From Buchnera aphidicola (Aphis gossypii) (lineage in GTDB: Bacteria > Pseudomonadota > Gammaproteobacteria > Enterobacterales > Enterobacteriaceae), in NCBI RefSeq assembly GCF_013394915.1, contig NZ_CP056771.1:1-64000 (forward strand): a DNA stretch of 64,000 nt. The letters run 5' to 3'. The notes under the pieces are model-generated. The model did not search any database. It saw only the letters and a program-made list of their open reading frames with translations, and was not told the DNA's origin. How positions within the stretch are numbered: position 1 is the stretch's first letter; every line of letters begins with the position of its first letter. A program made the translations under genes and the position numbers. This document shows, in pieces, positions 18,404 to 26,550 of the stretch.

Positions 18404-19855
18404 TTATTCTATCAAAGATAATGCTATCCAATATAAAACACCAGAAAGTAAAATTGAAATAGGTAAAGTTAATACCCAAGCAATAATAATATTTTTCGTA
18501 GTAGTTTTTTGGATTCTATCGCCATCAGCTAACATTGCACCTGCTACTGAAGATGAAAGAATGTGTGTTGTAGAAACAGGAATACCTGTATAACTAGCTA
18601 TTCCGATAGAAAAAGTAGCAGTTACTTGAGCAGACATAGCTTGCGCATACGTCATTCTTTTTTTACCTATTTTCTCACCAATAGTTACAACTATACGTTT
18701 CCATCCAAACATTGTACCTACAGATAAAGAAAACGCAATAATTGTTATTATCCAAACTGGTGCGTATTCTATAGTTCTAAGTATATTTTTTTTGATTTGA
18801 TATAAAAAAATTTTTTCATCTTTATTAATATTGAAACTGTTAATTTGATCGATATCATCAGAAATACAAAGTAAAAAATGACGTAATTGAAATCTTTTTT
18901 TTATATTTAAAATATTATAATCATCAACATTATTTAGTAATATTTGAGTTTTTTCAACATTTTTTACTATTTCAGAGTAATTAAGATGCAATTTTTTATT
19001 GTATTTTTTTATTATATTTATATTATTATTTGAATAATATTTGTATAAATGATTAAGCGCACTTTTTGTATAATTAATCTCTTTTTTTGAAGCATCTAAG
19101 TTGATTAAAAAGCTAGCTGGTATAATACTGATAAGTACAAGCATAATTAATCCTATTCCCTTTTGACCATCATTCGCTCCATGCGCATAACTAACTCCGA
19201 TAGATGATAAAATCAGTGCTATTTTGATTGAAAGTGGTGGATGTTTTTTTCCTTCTTTTTTTTCATGTTCTAATGGAGTCATATGAATTCGATTAAATTT
19301 TTTATATTTACTTGTAATATAACGCAATAAAAATATTAAACTTCCAGAGATGATTAACCCTATAATAGGAGATAAAATTAAAGATAGAAAAACATTCAAA
19401 ATTTTAGATATATTTAACGCATTAACCAAAGAAGAACCTGTAATGATTGCGTTGGTTAAACCTACTCCAATAATTGCTCCAATAAGAGCATGAGAACTAG
19501 ATGCAGGTAAACAAAAATACCAAGTAGATAAATTCCACAATATAGCCGCGCACAAAATAGAAAAAATCATTACAAGTGCATGTTGAGAATTATTATTTAA
19601 CAATAAGTCATTAGGTAATAAATGAACAATAGCATATGCTACTGTTAAACCTCCAAGTAAAACACCTAAAAAATTAAATATACCAGACATTATCACTGCA
19701 AGATTTGTGGGCATAGCTCTGGTATAAATTAAAGTCGATACAGCATTTGCTGTGTCATGAAAACCATTAATAGCTTCATAAAATAAAACAAAAAATAAAG
19801 CTAAAAAAATAAATAAACTATGATTCAAGTCAGAATAAGAAAATAAATATAGCAT
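18404..19855 (-). CDS. pitA: Low-affinity inorganic phosphate transporter PitA
   Basis: Inner-membrane carrier that imports metal phosphate with protons. The 483-residue protein (E. coli PitA 499) has the inverted duplicated Pit signatures: YEAINGFHDTANAVSTLIYT near residue 27 and SYAHGANDGQKGIGL near 222. It also shows SSSHALIGAIIGVGLTNA and GIPVSTTHILSSSVAGAM. About ten hydrophobic segments flank a central hydrophilic loop of some 100 residues rich in Asn/Lys. No pst system is visible in the window, so it may be the main phosphate route; that is inference. Confidence 0.95.
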   Translation of the reverse strand: MLYLFSYSDLNHSLFIFLALFFVLFYEAINGFHDTANAVSTLIYTRAMPTNLAVIMSGIFNFLGVLLGGLTVAYAIVHLLPNDLLLNNNSQHALVMIFSILCAAILWNLSTWYFCLPASSSHALIGAIIGVGLTNAIITGSSLVNALNISKILNVFLSLILSPIIGLIISGSLIFLLRYITSKYKKFNRIHMTPLEHEKKEGKKHPPLSIKIALILSSIGVSYAHGANDGQKGIGLIMLVLISIIPASFLINLDASKKEINYTKSALNHLYKYYSNNNINIIKKYNKKLHLNYSEIVKNVEKTQILLNNVDDYNILNIKKRFQLRHFLLCISDDIDQINSFNINKDEKIFLYQIKKNILRTIEYAPVWIITIIAFSLSVGTMFGWKRIVVTIGEKIGKKRMTYAQAMSAQVTATFSIGIASYTGIPVSTTHILSSSVAGAMLADGDRIQKTTTKNIIIAWVLTLPISILLSGVLYWIALSLIE

Positions 19856-19954
19856 AATATTTTAGAGCCATTTTGATGAATTGAACTAAGCTTATTATCC
19901 TTGAGAAACTATCTTTTGGGAAAGTAAAATATCATGTTTTTTAAAAAACATTTT

Positions 19955-21160
19955 TTAATTAAATTTTTTTAATTTTAAAGACAAAAATATTCCGTAAATT
20001 AAAATAATTATCATAAAAATTGAAATTCCCAGCCATTTTGAATAAAACCAAAAAAATCCACTAAATGTTCCAAATATACTTGAACCTAAATAATAAAAAA
20101 ATAAATATAAAGAAGTAGCTTGTATTTTTGCAAATTTTGCATACGCGCTAACCCAGCTACTAGCAATCGAATGAGAAGCAAAAAACCCCCCTGAAAAAAT
20201 TATTAATCCTAAAATAATAATTATGATTTGATTAAACTGCGTAATTAACAAACCTAAAATCATTAATAACAGAGATATTATTAGTATATTTATTTTATTA
20301 TATTTATTTATTAAAATTCCAGCTTTAGGAGAACTATATACGCCAGTTAAATAAATAATGGATAACATACCTATACTCGATGCATTAAATAAAAATGGTT
20401 TTAATATTAATCGATATCCAATATAATTAAAAATAGTAATGAAACTTCCCATTAATAAAAAACCTATCATAAATAGAATAAATAATATTGGGTTTTTTAA
20501 ATGCAAATAAAAATTATTTAAAAATTTTTTATAATCGACGGGAATTGGATAAAAGTTTTTTGAAGATGGTAAAAAATATAAAAATAAAAAAGATGATATC
20601 AATGAAAAGACACCAATTGTAAGTAAAGAAATATTCCATGAAAAATGCTCGGATATAATACTACTTAAAATTCTTCCGCAACATCCGCCTATGGTGTTTC
20701 CGCTTATATATAATCCAATACAAAATGATAATGAACTAGAGTGAATTTCTTCAACTATATATGTGATAGCAATCGCAACAACTCCACTTAAAGATAATCC
20801 TATTAAGGCACGAAGGATAATCATCATATTCCAGTTATCTATGAAAGAACAGATGATTGTTAAAATTGACGCAATCAACAAAGATGCAGACATAATTAAT
20901 TTTCGGCCAATTATATCTGATATAACACCAGTAAATAAGGTACCTATAGCCATAGTTGCGGTTGTTGCGGACAAAGATAAGCTGCTTTGTGAAGCAGTTA
21001 AGCAAAATTGCCTCGAAAATATAGGCAAAATTGATTGTACGCAATATAAAATAGAAAAACTAGAAAATCCTCCTAAGAAAAGACATAAAATAATTTCATT
21101 GAATTTTTTTGTATTTTTTTGGATATATGTTTTTTTTTCAACAATATTTTGATTTTTCAA
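19955..21160 (-). CDS. ynfM: Major facilitator superfamily transporter, YnfM-like
   Basis: A 12-helix transporter of 401 residues. It resembles E. coli YnfM along its length: FSILYCVQSILPIFSRQF, TLFTGVISDIIGRKLIMSA (the MFS loop 2-3 signature), RALIGLSLSGVVAIAITYI, EEIHSSSLSFCIGLYISGN, GFLLMGSFITIFNYIGYR and LYLFFYYLGSSIFGTFSG. The substrate is not known to me; YnfM belongs to a group of presumed exporters. The reading starts with TTG at 21160, with AGAGG 12 bases before, and no ATG occurs before the first membrane helix. In a symbiont with few transporters its retention suggests metabolite exchange with the host. The symbol rests on similarity only. Confidence 0.85.
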   Translation of the reverse strand: MKNQNIVEKKTYIQKNTKKFNEIILCLFLGGFSSFSILYCVQSILPIFSRQFCLTASQSSLSLSATTATMAIGTLFTGVISDIIGRKLIMSASLLIASILTIICSFIDNWNMMIILRALIGLSLSGVVAIAITYIVEEIHSSSLSFCIGLYISGNTIGGCCGRILSSIISEHFSWNISLLTIGVFSLISSFLFLYFLPSSKNFYPIPVDYKKFLNNFYLHLKNPILFILFMIGFLLMGSFITIFNYIGYRLILKPFLFNASSIGMLSIIYLTGVYSSPKAGILINKYNKINILIISLLLMILGLLITQFNQIIIIILGLIIFSGGFFASHSIASSWVSAYAKFAKIQATSLYLFFYYLGSSIFGTFSGFFWFYSKWLGISIFMIIILIYGIFLSLKLKKFN

Positions 21161-21189
21161 AATTCTTAAAAACCTCTAAAATTGATATA

Positions 21190-22044
21190 TTATATATATA
21201 TGCAACCTTCATAAATATATCTTGCTGGCCCTGTCATATATAAAGAATGTCCAAAACCTTTCCATTTAACTGATAGAATTCCACCTAATAATTCAACTTT
21301 AACAGTATTACAAAGGATATTCTTTGCAATACCTACTGCAACTGCAGCGCATGCACCGCTACCACAAGATTGAGTTTCTCCTTCATTACGTTCGTAAACC
21401 CTTAATTTAATATAATTTTTATTTAAAATTTGCATAAAACCTACATTTATCCCGTCAGGAAAAATAGATTTTTTTTCTATTATTTCACTGATGGTTTTTA
21501 CAGGTGCATTTTTTATCGATTCTACTTGAAAAACGCAATGAGGGTTTCCAATGGAAACTAAGCTGCATAATAAAAGATTGTTAAATATTTTTACTGAAAA
21601 ATTATGCTTTCGGAATTTTTTAGGATTTATTATTGATTTTAATTCAAAGACAGGTTCATTCATGTCAACTTCAATAATATCCTCAGAAAAAAAATTAATG
21701 ATTATACTTTTTTTATTAGTACTAAGATTGATGATTTTTTTATTCGTAAAACCTTTTAAAATAAGAAATAATCCAACGCATCTAGCTCCATTTCCACATT
21801 GTTCGACTTCATTGCCATTTGAGTTAAAAATACGATAATGAAAATCGAATTTAGCATCTTTTGATTTTTCGATTAATAATAATTGATCAAACCCTATTCC
21901 TGTATTTCGATTTGATAATTTTTTTATTTTTGATGGAGATAAAACAAAATCTTGTGTAATTGATTCAATAACCATAAAATCATTACCTAAACCATGCATT
22001 TTACAAAAATTAATTTTTTTTTTATTGTTAATATTTAAATACAT
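21190..22044 (-). CDS. dapF: Diaminopimelate epimerase
   Basis: Converts LL- to meso-diaminopimelate, the direct precursor of lysine and of peptidoglycan cross-links. Both catalytic cysteines are visible: EQCGNGARC and [32 protein letters not shown] near the N-terminus and [12 protein letters not shown] complete the family pattern. The length is 284 residues (E. coli 274), longer by a short Asn/Lys extension before the conserved start. It is divergent from cyaY, as part of the E. coli cyaY-dapF neighbourhood. Lysine is an essential amino acid for the aphid, so the gene serves host nutrition as well as the cell wall. Confidence 0.97.
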   Translation of the reverse strand: MYLNINNKKKINFCKMHGLGNDFMVIESITQDFVLSPSKIKKLSNRNTGIGFDQLLLIEKSKDAKFDFHYRIFNSNGNEVEQCGNGARCVGLFLILKGFTNKKIINLSTNKKSIIINFFSEDIIEVDMNEPVFELKSIINPKKFRKHNFSVKIFNNLLLCSLVSIGNPHCVFQVESIKNAPVKTISEIIEKKSIFPDGINVGFMQILNKNYIKLRVYERNEGETQSCGSGACAAVAVGIAKNILCNTVKVELLGGILSVKWKGFGHSLYMTGPARYIYEGCIYI

Positions 22045-22153
22045 TTAATATTCCATTAGTTGTTAGTTATTTATATCAAACTTTATGATTAAATAAAATT
22101 ATACAGATTTTGTTTTTTTTTTAAATGCATTAAAAAAATTTTAGGAAATATTA

Positions 22154-22501
22154 ATGAAAAGTAAAACAATTTCTAATCAAAAAAACAATTTTCATGAACT
22201 AGTAAATAAATTATTTCTCAAGATTGAAAAAAAATTAAATTTATATATTGATAAAATTGATTTTGATTATGAAATACAAGATTATATGATGAGTATTACC
22301 TTTTTAAACAAAAGCATGATCATCATTAATAAACAAGAATTTTTAAAACAAATTTGGCTAGCCACAAAATTAAATGGATATCATTTTAATTATAATGCAG
22401 ATCAATGGATTTGTAATCGTAGCAATAAAAATTTTTGGGAAATATTTCAAAAATCTTTTTCAATACAATCTAATAATAATGTAACATTTTATAATATTTA
22501 A
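22154..22501 (+). CDS. cyaY: Frataxin-like protein CyaY
   Basis: Bacterial frataxin, an iron-binding regulator of the IscS/IscU cluster-assembly machine. The protein has 115 residues (E. coli 106). The beta-sheet core is recognisable: [42 protein letters not shown]. The acidic first helix is weaker than in E. coli, with several Lys. The isc operon lies at 32306-36724. In E. coli cyaY is divergent from cyaA; here cyaA is missing and hemC follows on the same strand. Confidence 0.95.
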   Translation: MKSKTISNQKNNFHELVNKLFLKIEKKLNLYIDKIDFDYEIQDYMMSITFLNKSMIIINKQEFLKQIWLATKLNGYHFNYNADQWICNRSNKNFWEIFQKSFSIQSNNNVTFYNI

Positions 22502-22606
22502 AAAATTGTGATAATTTTAAATAGATTATAATAAATTATATATTTGATTATAGTTTCATAATGATTCAAAAAACATGTTTTATACTAAATATAAAAAACA
22601 AGTAAT

Positions 22607-23539
22607 ATGAAAAAAAAAATATTAAGAATTGCTACTAGAAAAAGTCCTTTAGCTTTAGAACAAACTAAATATGTTAAAAAGAAAATATTATCTTTATATC
22701 CCGATTTAAATATCAAATTAGTACCGATAGTAACACATGGAGATAATATTTTAAACAAATCGCTCTCTAAGATTGGAGGAAAAGGGCTTTTTATTAAAGA
22801 ATTAGAATTTGCTCTTCTTGAAAACAGAGCAGATATTGCAATACATTCAATGAAAGATCTCCCTGTTCATATTACTAAAGAATTATGTTTAGTTGGTATA
22901 TGTCAAAGAGGAAATCCATTAGACTCATTAGTTTCTAATCATTATAAATCTATTAATCAATTACCTAAAGGAGCAATAATTGGAACGTCAAGTTTAAGAA
23001 GGCAATGTCAATTAATAACTTATCGTCCTGATTTAATTGTCTCACCTTTGAGAGGAAATATAGAAACAAGAATAGCTAAATTAGATCAAGGTCAGTATGA
23101 TGCAATAATTCTAGCTACTGAAGGATTAAATAGATTGCATTTAAATCATCGAATTACTCAAATCATACCTGCGGAATTATCTCTTCCTTCATGTGGACAA
23201 GGAGCTATTGGAATACAATCTAGATTGCATGATAAAAAAATATTGTTCTTTTTATCTCGTTTAAATCATATTAATACTTTTATTGAAATTAGTGCAGAAC
23301 GTGCATTTTGTCAAAATTTAGAAGCAGGATGTCAAATTCCAATTGGAAGTTATGCTATTCTTAGGCAAAACAAAATATGGTTACGTGGATTAATCGGTTC
23401 ACCGGATGGCACTATTGTATTAAAAGGAGAAAGATTTGGATGGTATGATACCGCTAAAGAAATGGCTTTCTCTTTAGCTAACGAATTACTTAGCAATGGT
23501 GCTCAGAAAATTCTTGATAATATTTATACTCAAAATTAA
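22607..23539 (+). CDS. hemC: Hydroxymethylbilane synthase (porphobilinogen deaminase)
   Basis: Joins four porphobilinogens into hydroxymethylbilane. It has 310 residues (E. coli 313). Features: [85 protein letters not shown], and the cofactor cysteine in [13 protein letters not shown]. hemD follows after 6 bases. No other haem gene is in this window. The pair could supply uroporphyrinogen III for sirohaem (sulfite reductase), which fits symbionts that reduce sulfate; that role is inferred. Confidence 0.97.
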   Translation: MKKKILRIATRKSPLALEQTKYVKKKILSLYPDLNIKLVPIVTHGDNILNKSLSKIGGKGLFIKELEFALLENRADIAIHSMKDLPVHITKELCLVGICQRGNPLDSLVSNHYKSINQLPKGAIIGTSSLRRQCQLITYRPDLIVSPLRGNIETRIAKLDQGQYDAIILATEGLNRLHLNHRITQIIPAELSLPSCGQGAIGIQSRLHDKKILFFLSRLNHINTFIEISAERAFCQNLEAGCQIPIGSYAILRQNKIWLRGLIGSPDGTIVLKGERFGWYDTAKEMAFSLANELLSNGAQKILDNIYTQN

Positions 23540-23545
23540 ATTAAA

Positions 23546-24291
23546 ATGAAAATACTAGTCATGAGACCTTCTCCTGAAGGTGAAAAATTAGTCAATATAC
23601 TAAATAATATAGGCATTTTATCCTGGCATTTTTCTTTGTTTAATTTTTCACCTAGTTCAAGTACAATTAGTTTATCAAAAAAAAAATATGAGTTATATAC
23701 CTCAGATGTAATGATTATTTTTTCTAAAAAATCTGTTCATTATACAAATTTGTATTTAAATAAAAATAATTTACACTGGCCTCTTAATCCGGATTATTAT
23801 GCAATTGGAAAAGGTACAGCTATTTTTCTTGAAAAATACATTAAAAAAAAATTTTATTTCCAAATGATGAAGAAAATAGTGAAGCTTTATTAAATCTTTT
23901 ATATAAAAAAAATATTAAAAAAGCTAAAATAATTTTATTAAAAGGAGAAAATGGAAGAACATTAGTAGAAAAAAATTTATCAAAAAATAACTTCAATATA
24001 TCTGTGATAGAATGTTATAAAAAATCTTTTAAAATAATTAGTAGTTTATCAATAAAGCAGTGGCGTGCTTATAAAATCAATACGTTAATAATAACTAGCG
24101 GTGATGTTTTAAAAAAGTTAAATGAAGTAATCGATGTTCTTAATAAAAATGAATGGCTATTTAGATGCAAGATATTTGTTGTAGGTTATAGATTAGCTGA
24201 AATAGCTAAAAAAATAGGATGGAAAGATATTATTGTATGTAATTATGCTAATAATGAAAACTTATTAAAAATTATAAAAAAACATAATTAA
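23546..24291 (+). pseudogene. hemD: Uroporphyrinogen-III synthase HemD, frameshifted at an A9 tract
   Basis: Closes hydroxymethylbilane into uroporphyrinogen III. The first frame (MKILVMRPSPEGEKLVNIL, LSWHFSLFNFSP, YYAIGKGTAIFLEKYIKKK) matches E. coli HemD up to nine A at 23843-23851, then runs off to a stop at 23891. Adding one A gives KKKILFPNDEENSEALLNL, which matches E. coli QKILYPQDREISEVLLQL. The frame then stays open and homologous to the end (ILLKGENGRTLVEKNL, TLIITSGDVLKKLNE, AKKIGWKDIIV). The rejoined protein would be 248 residues, the normal size (E. coli 246). Apart from the one base nothing is degraded, so rescue by RNA polymerase slippage is plausible. A base-calling error is also possible. 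Confidence 0.9.
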
Positions 24292-24298
24292 ATTTTAT

Positions 24299-24372
24299 TC
24301 GGCGAAAGAGGATTTGAACCTCTGACCTACTGGTCCCAAACCAGTTGCGCTACCAAGCTGCGCTATTCGCCG
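24299..24372 (-). tRNA. proM: tRNA-Pro (anticodon TGG)
   Basis: Full cloverleaf of 74 bases: acceptor CGGCGAA pairs with TTCGCCG, anticodon stem ACTGG/CCAGT around TTTGGGA, T-loop TTCAAAT. The anticodon TGG reads all proline codons with modification. No CCA is encoded. It is third in an Arg-His-Pro cluster that matches E. coli argX-hisR-leuT-proM with leuT missing. Confidence 0.96.
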
Positions 24373-24388
24373 TTTTAATGAAATTTTG

Positions 24389-24462
24389 GGTGGCTAATGG
24401 GATTTGAACCCATGACCACTGGAATCACAATCCAGCACTCTACCAACTGAGCTATAGCCACC
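24389..24462 (-). tRNA. hisR: tRNA-His (anticodon GTG)
   Basis: Cloverleaf of 74 bases that includes the extra 5' G (position -1) unique to tRNA-His, which pairs with C73. Acceptor GTGGCTA pairs with TAGCCAC; the anticodon loop is TTGTGAT. Full CCA is not encoded. It lies between the Arg and Pro genes in one transcript; 16 bases separate it from tRNA-Pro, where E. coli has leuT. Confidence 0.96.
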
Positions 24463-24496
24463 AAATAGAACATAAAAATATTTTATCATAATAATT

Positions 24497-24570
24497 TGCG
24501 CTCGACAGGATTTGAACCTGGTACCTCTACCTTCGGAAGATAGTGCTCTATCCAAATGAGCTACGAGCGC
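24497..24570 (-). tRNA. argX: tRNA-Arg (anticodon CCG)
   Basis: Cloverleaf of 74 bases: acceptor GCGCTCG pairs with CGAGCGC, anticodon stem CTATC/GGTAG around TTCCGAA, T-loop TTCAAAT. Anticodon CCG reads only CGG, a rare codon in such AT-rich DNA, so its retention is of note. No CCA is encoded. It is first in the cluster and has a good promoter just upstream. Confidence 0.96.
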
Positions 24571-24590
24571 TTTTATAAAATACAAATTAA

Positions 24591-24619
24591 ATTTTATGAC
24601 TAATCATCGCTATTGTCCA
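24591..24619 (-). promoter_or_regulatory. Sigma-70 promoter of the tRNA Arg-His-Pro cluster
   Basis: On the minus strand TGGACA (24619-24614) and TAAAAT (24596-24591) are 17 bases apart, each matching the consensus at five of six positions. The start site would fall about 14 bases before the tRNA-Arg gene. It lies after the rho stop, so the tRNAs need not depend on read-through from rho. Confidence 0.65.
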
Positions 24620-24637
24620 GCTTTTTTTATAAAAATT

Positions 24638-25897
24638 TTAAGAACGCTTCATCATATCAAAAAATTCGTCATTAGTTTTAGTCATAGATAATTTATTTAA
24701 TAAAAACTCCATTGCATCTATTTCGCTCATTGGATGAATAATTTTTCTTAGTATCCACATTTTTTGAAGTTCATCTGGTAAAGTTAATAATTCTTCTTTT
24801 CTAGTTCCAGATCTATTATAATCAATAGCTGGAAAAACGCGTTTTTCTGCTATTTTTCTAGATAATGGCAATTCCATATTACCTGTTCCCTTAAACTCTT
24901 CATAAATGACTTCGTCCATTTTTGAACCTGTATCAACTAATGCGGTTGCAATTATTGTTAAACTACCGCCTTCTTCTACGTTACGAGCAGCGCCAAAAAA
25001 TCTTTTAGGTCTATGTAATGCATTGGCATCGACCCCCCCTGTTAAAACTTTCCCTGACGCTGGTACAACAGTATTATAAGCACGTGCTAAACGAGTAATC
25101 GAATCAAGTAATATAATAACGTCTTTTTTATGCTCTACTAACCGTTTAGCTTTTTCAATTACCATTTCTGCTACTTGTACGTGTCTTGATGCAGGTTCAT
25201 CGAAAGTAGAAGCTACAACTTCTCCTTTCACTAATCTTTGCATTTCAGTAACTTCTTCTGGTCTTTCGTCAATTAATAACACCATTAAAACGCAATCTGG
25301 ATGATTATAAGCTATACTTTGTGCGATATTTTGTAGTAATATTGTCTTCCCTGCTTTTGGAGGTGCTACAATTAAACCTCTTTGACCTCTTCCTATAGGC
25401 GAAGCTAAATCTAAAACTCTTGCAGTTAAATCTTCTGTTGAACCATTTCCTCTTTCCATTCTTAAACGAGAATTAGCATGTAAGGGTGTTAAATTCTCAA
25501 ATAAAATTTTGCTTCTTGCGTTTTCAGGTTTATCATAATTAACTTCGTTTACTTTCAATAAAGCAAAATATCTTTCACCTTCTTTAGGTGGTCTGATCTT
25601 TCCTGAGATAGTATCGCCAGTTCTTAAATTAAATCTACGAATTTGACTAGGCGATACATATATATCATCAGGACCAGCTAAATAAGAACTATCAGAAGAA
25701 CGAAGAAATCCAAATCCATCTTGTAATATTTCTAAAACTCCATCTCCAAATATATCTTCTCCACTTTTTGCGTGTTGTTTAAGGATTGCAAAAATAATAT
25801 CTTGTTTACGCATACGCGCTAAATTTTCCAACCCCATTTTTTCACCAAGAATAATTAATTCGGAAACTGGCATATTTTTAAGTGCGGTAAGATTCAT
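24638..25897 (-). CDS. rho: Transcription termination factor Rho
   Basis: Hexameric RNA helicase that ends transcription of untranslated RNA. The 419 residues equal the E. coli length and conservation is very high. The N-terminal RNA-binding domain has [20 protein letters not shown] and [18 protein letters not shown]. Walker A is [15 protein letters not shown] near residue 180, Walker B is [17 protein letters not shown], the Q-loop is [19 protein letters not shown] and the R-loop follows in [14 protein letters not shown]. The neighbour upstream is trxA; E. coli rhoL is not seen. Confidence 0.98.
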   Translation of the reverse strand: MNLTALKNMPVSELIILGEKMGLENLARMRKQDIIFAILKQHAKSGEDIFGDGVLEILQDGFGFLRSSDSSYLAGPDDIYVSPSQIRRFNLRTGDTISGKIRPPKEGERYFALLKVNEVNYDKPENARSKILFENLTPLHANSRLRMERGNGSTEDLTARVLDLASPIGRGQRGLIVAPPKAGKTILLQNIAQSIAYNHPDCVLMVLLIDERPEEVTEMQRLVKGEVVASTFDEPASRHVQVAEMVIEKAKRLVEHKKDVIILLDSITRLARAYNTVVPASGKVLTGGVDANALHRPKRFFGAARNVEEGGSLTIIATALVDTGSKMDEVIYEEFKGTGNMELPLSRKIAEKRVFPAIDYNRSGTRKEELLTLPDELQKMWILRKIIHPMSEIDAMEFLLNKLSMTKTNDEFFDMMKRS

Positions 25898-26013
25898 AAT
25901 GGTGGGTTCTTAGTAAAATCGGGGTAAATCTTGAAATGATAATTTTGACATAATGTATATTTTATTAATAAATTTTATATAAAATTTAATTTATAAATGA
26001 AAAATTAGTAAAT

Positions 26014-26340
26014 TTATTTAATATTCTCATCTAAAAATTTTTGGAGTTGTAACTTGGAAATTGCTCCGATTTTAGTAGCAAGAACCTGACTTTTATGAAA
26101 TAATAATAATGCAGGAATCCCTCGAATGGAATACATTGGAGCTGTTTTTGGATTTATTTCTATATTTAATTTTCCAACTTCTATTTTATTAACATATTCA
26201 TTAGCGATTTCCTCTAAAATAGGTGCTAACATTTTACATGGATTACACCATTCAGCCCAAAAATCAACTAATATGAAACCTGTTTTTTTTAAAACTTTTT
26301 CTTCAAAATTTTGATCTGTTAACTCAATAATATTGTTCAT
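26014..26340 (-). CDS. trxA: Thioredoxin 1 with CNPC active site
   Basis: Small dithiol carrier that reduces ribonucleotide reductase, PAPS reductase and other proteins. The 108-residue protein matches E. coli TrxA ([32 protein letters not shown] with the cis-proline). The active site is C32-N33-P34-C35; the usual Gly33 is Asn. The residue between the cysteines tunes redox potential in this family, so the change may matter. Both cysteines, Trp31, Asp26 and the cis-Pro loop are kept. It lies between rep and rho as in E. coli, with rhlB and gpp missing. Confidence 0.97.
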   Translation of the reverse strand: MNNIIELTDQNFEEKVLKKTGFILVDFWAEWCNPCKMLAPILEEIANEYVNKIEVGKLNIEINPKTAPMYSIRGIPALLLFHKSQVLATKIGAISKLQLQKFLDENIK

Positions 26341-26550
26341 TGTTTACTTTGCTCTATTTTGATTTAATTTATAAAAAAACTGAGAGAAATTTAATTTTTT
26401 AATCAATTTTATATATAATATTATCATTTTTAAAAATTGATTTAAACTAAAATTAAAGAATTTTTATATTTTAATATTCTTTAAAAATTGATTCTTTAAT
26501 TATTTTTTTGAGTAATTTATTTTTATTTAAATTTTATTTTTAATAGTAAC

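Noticed and set aside
19955-21160. The YnfM-like transporter as a recently acquired gene
   Set aside because: Its similarity to an E. coli protein runs the full length and its base composition looks like that of its neighbours, so vertical descent is simpler.
24004-24291. Second half of hemD as a separate gene starting with GTG
   Set aside because: The homologous frame is open upstream back to the A9 tract and continues HemD without gap, so it is one frameshifted gene.
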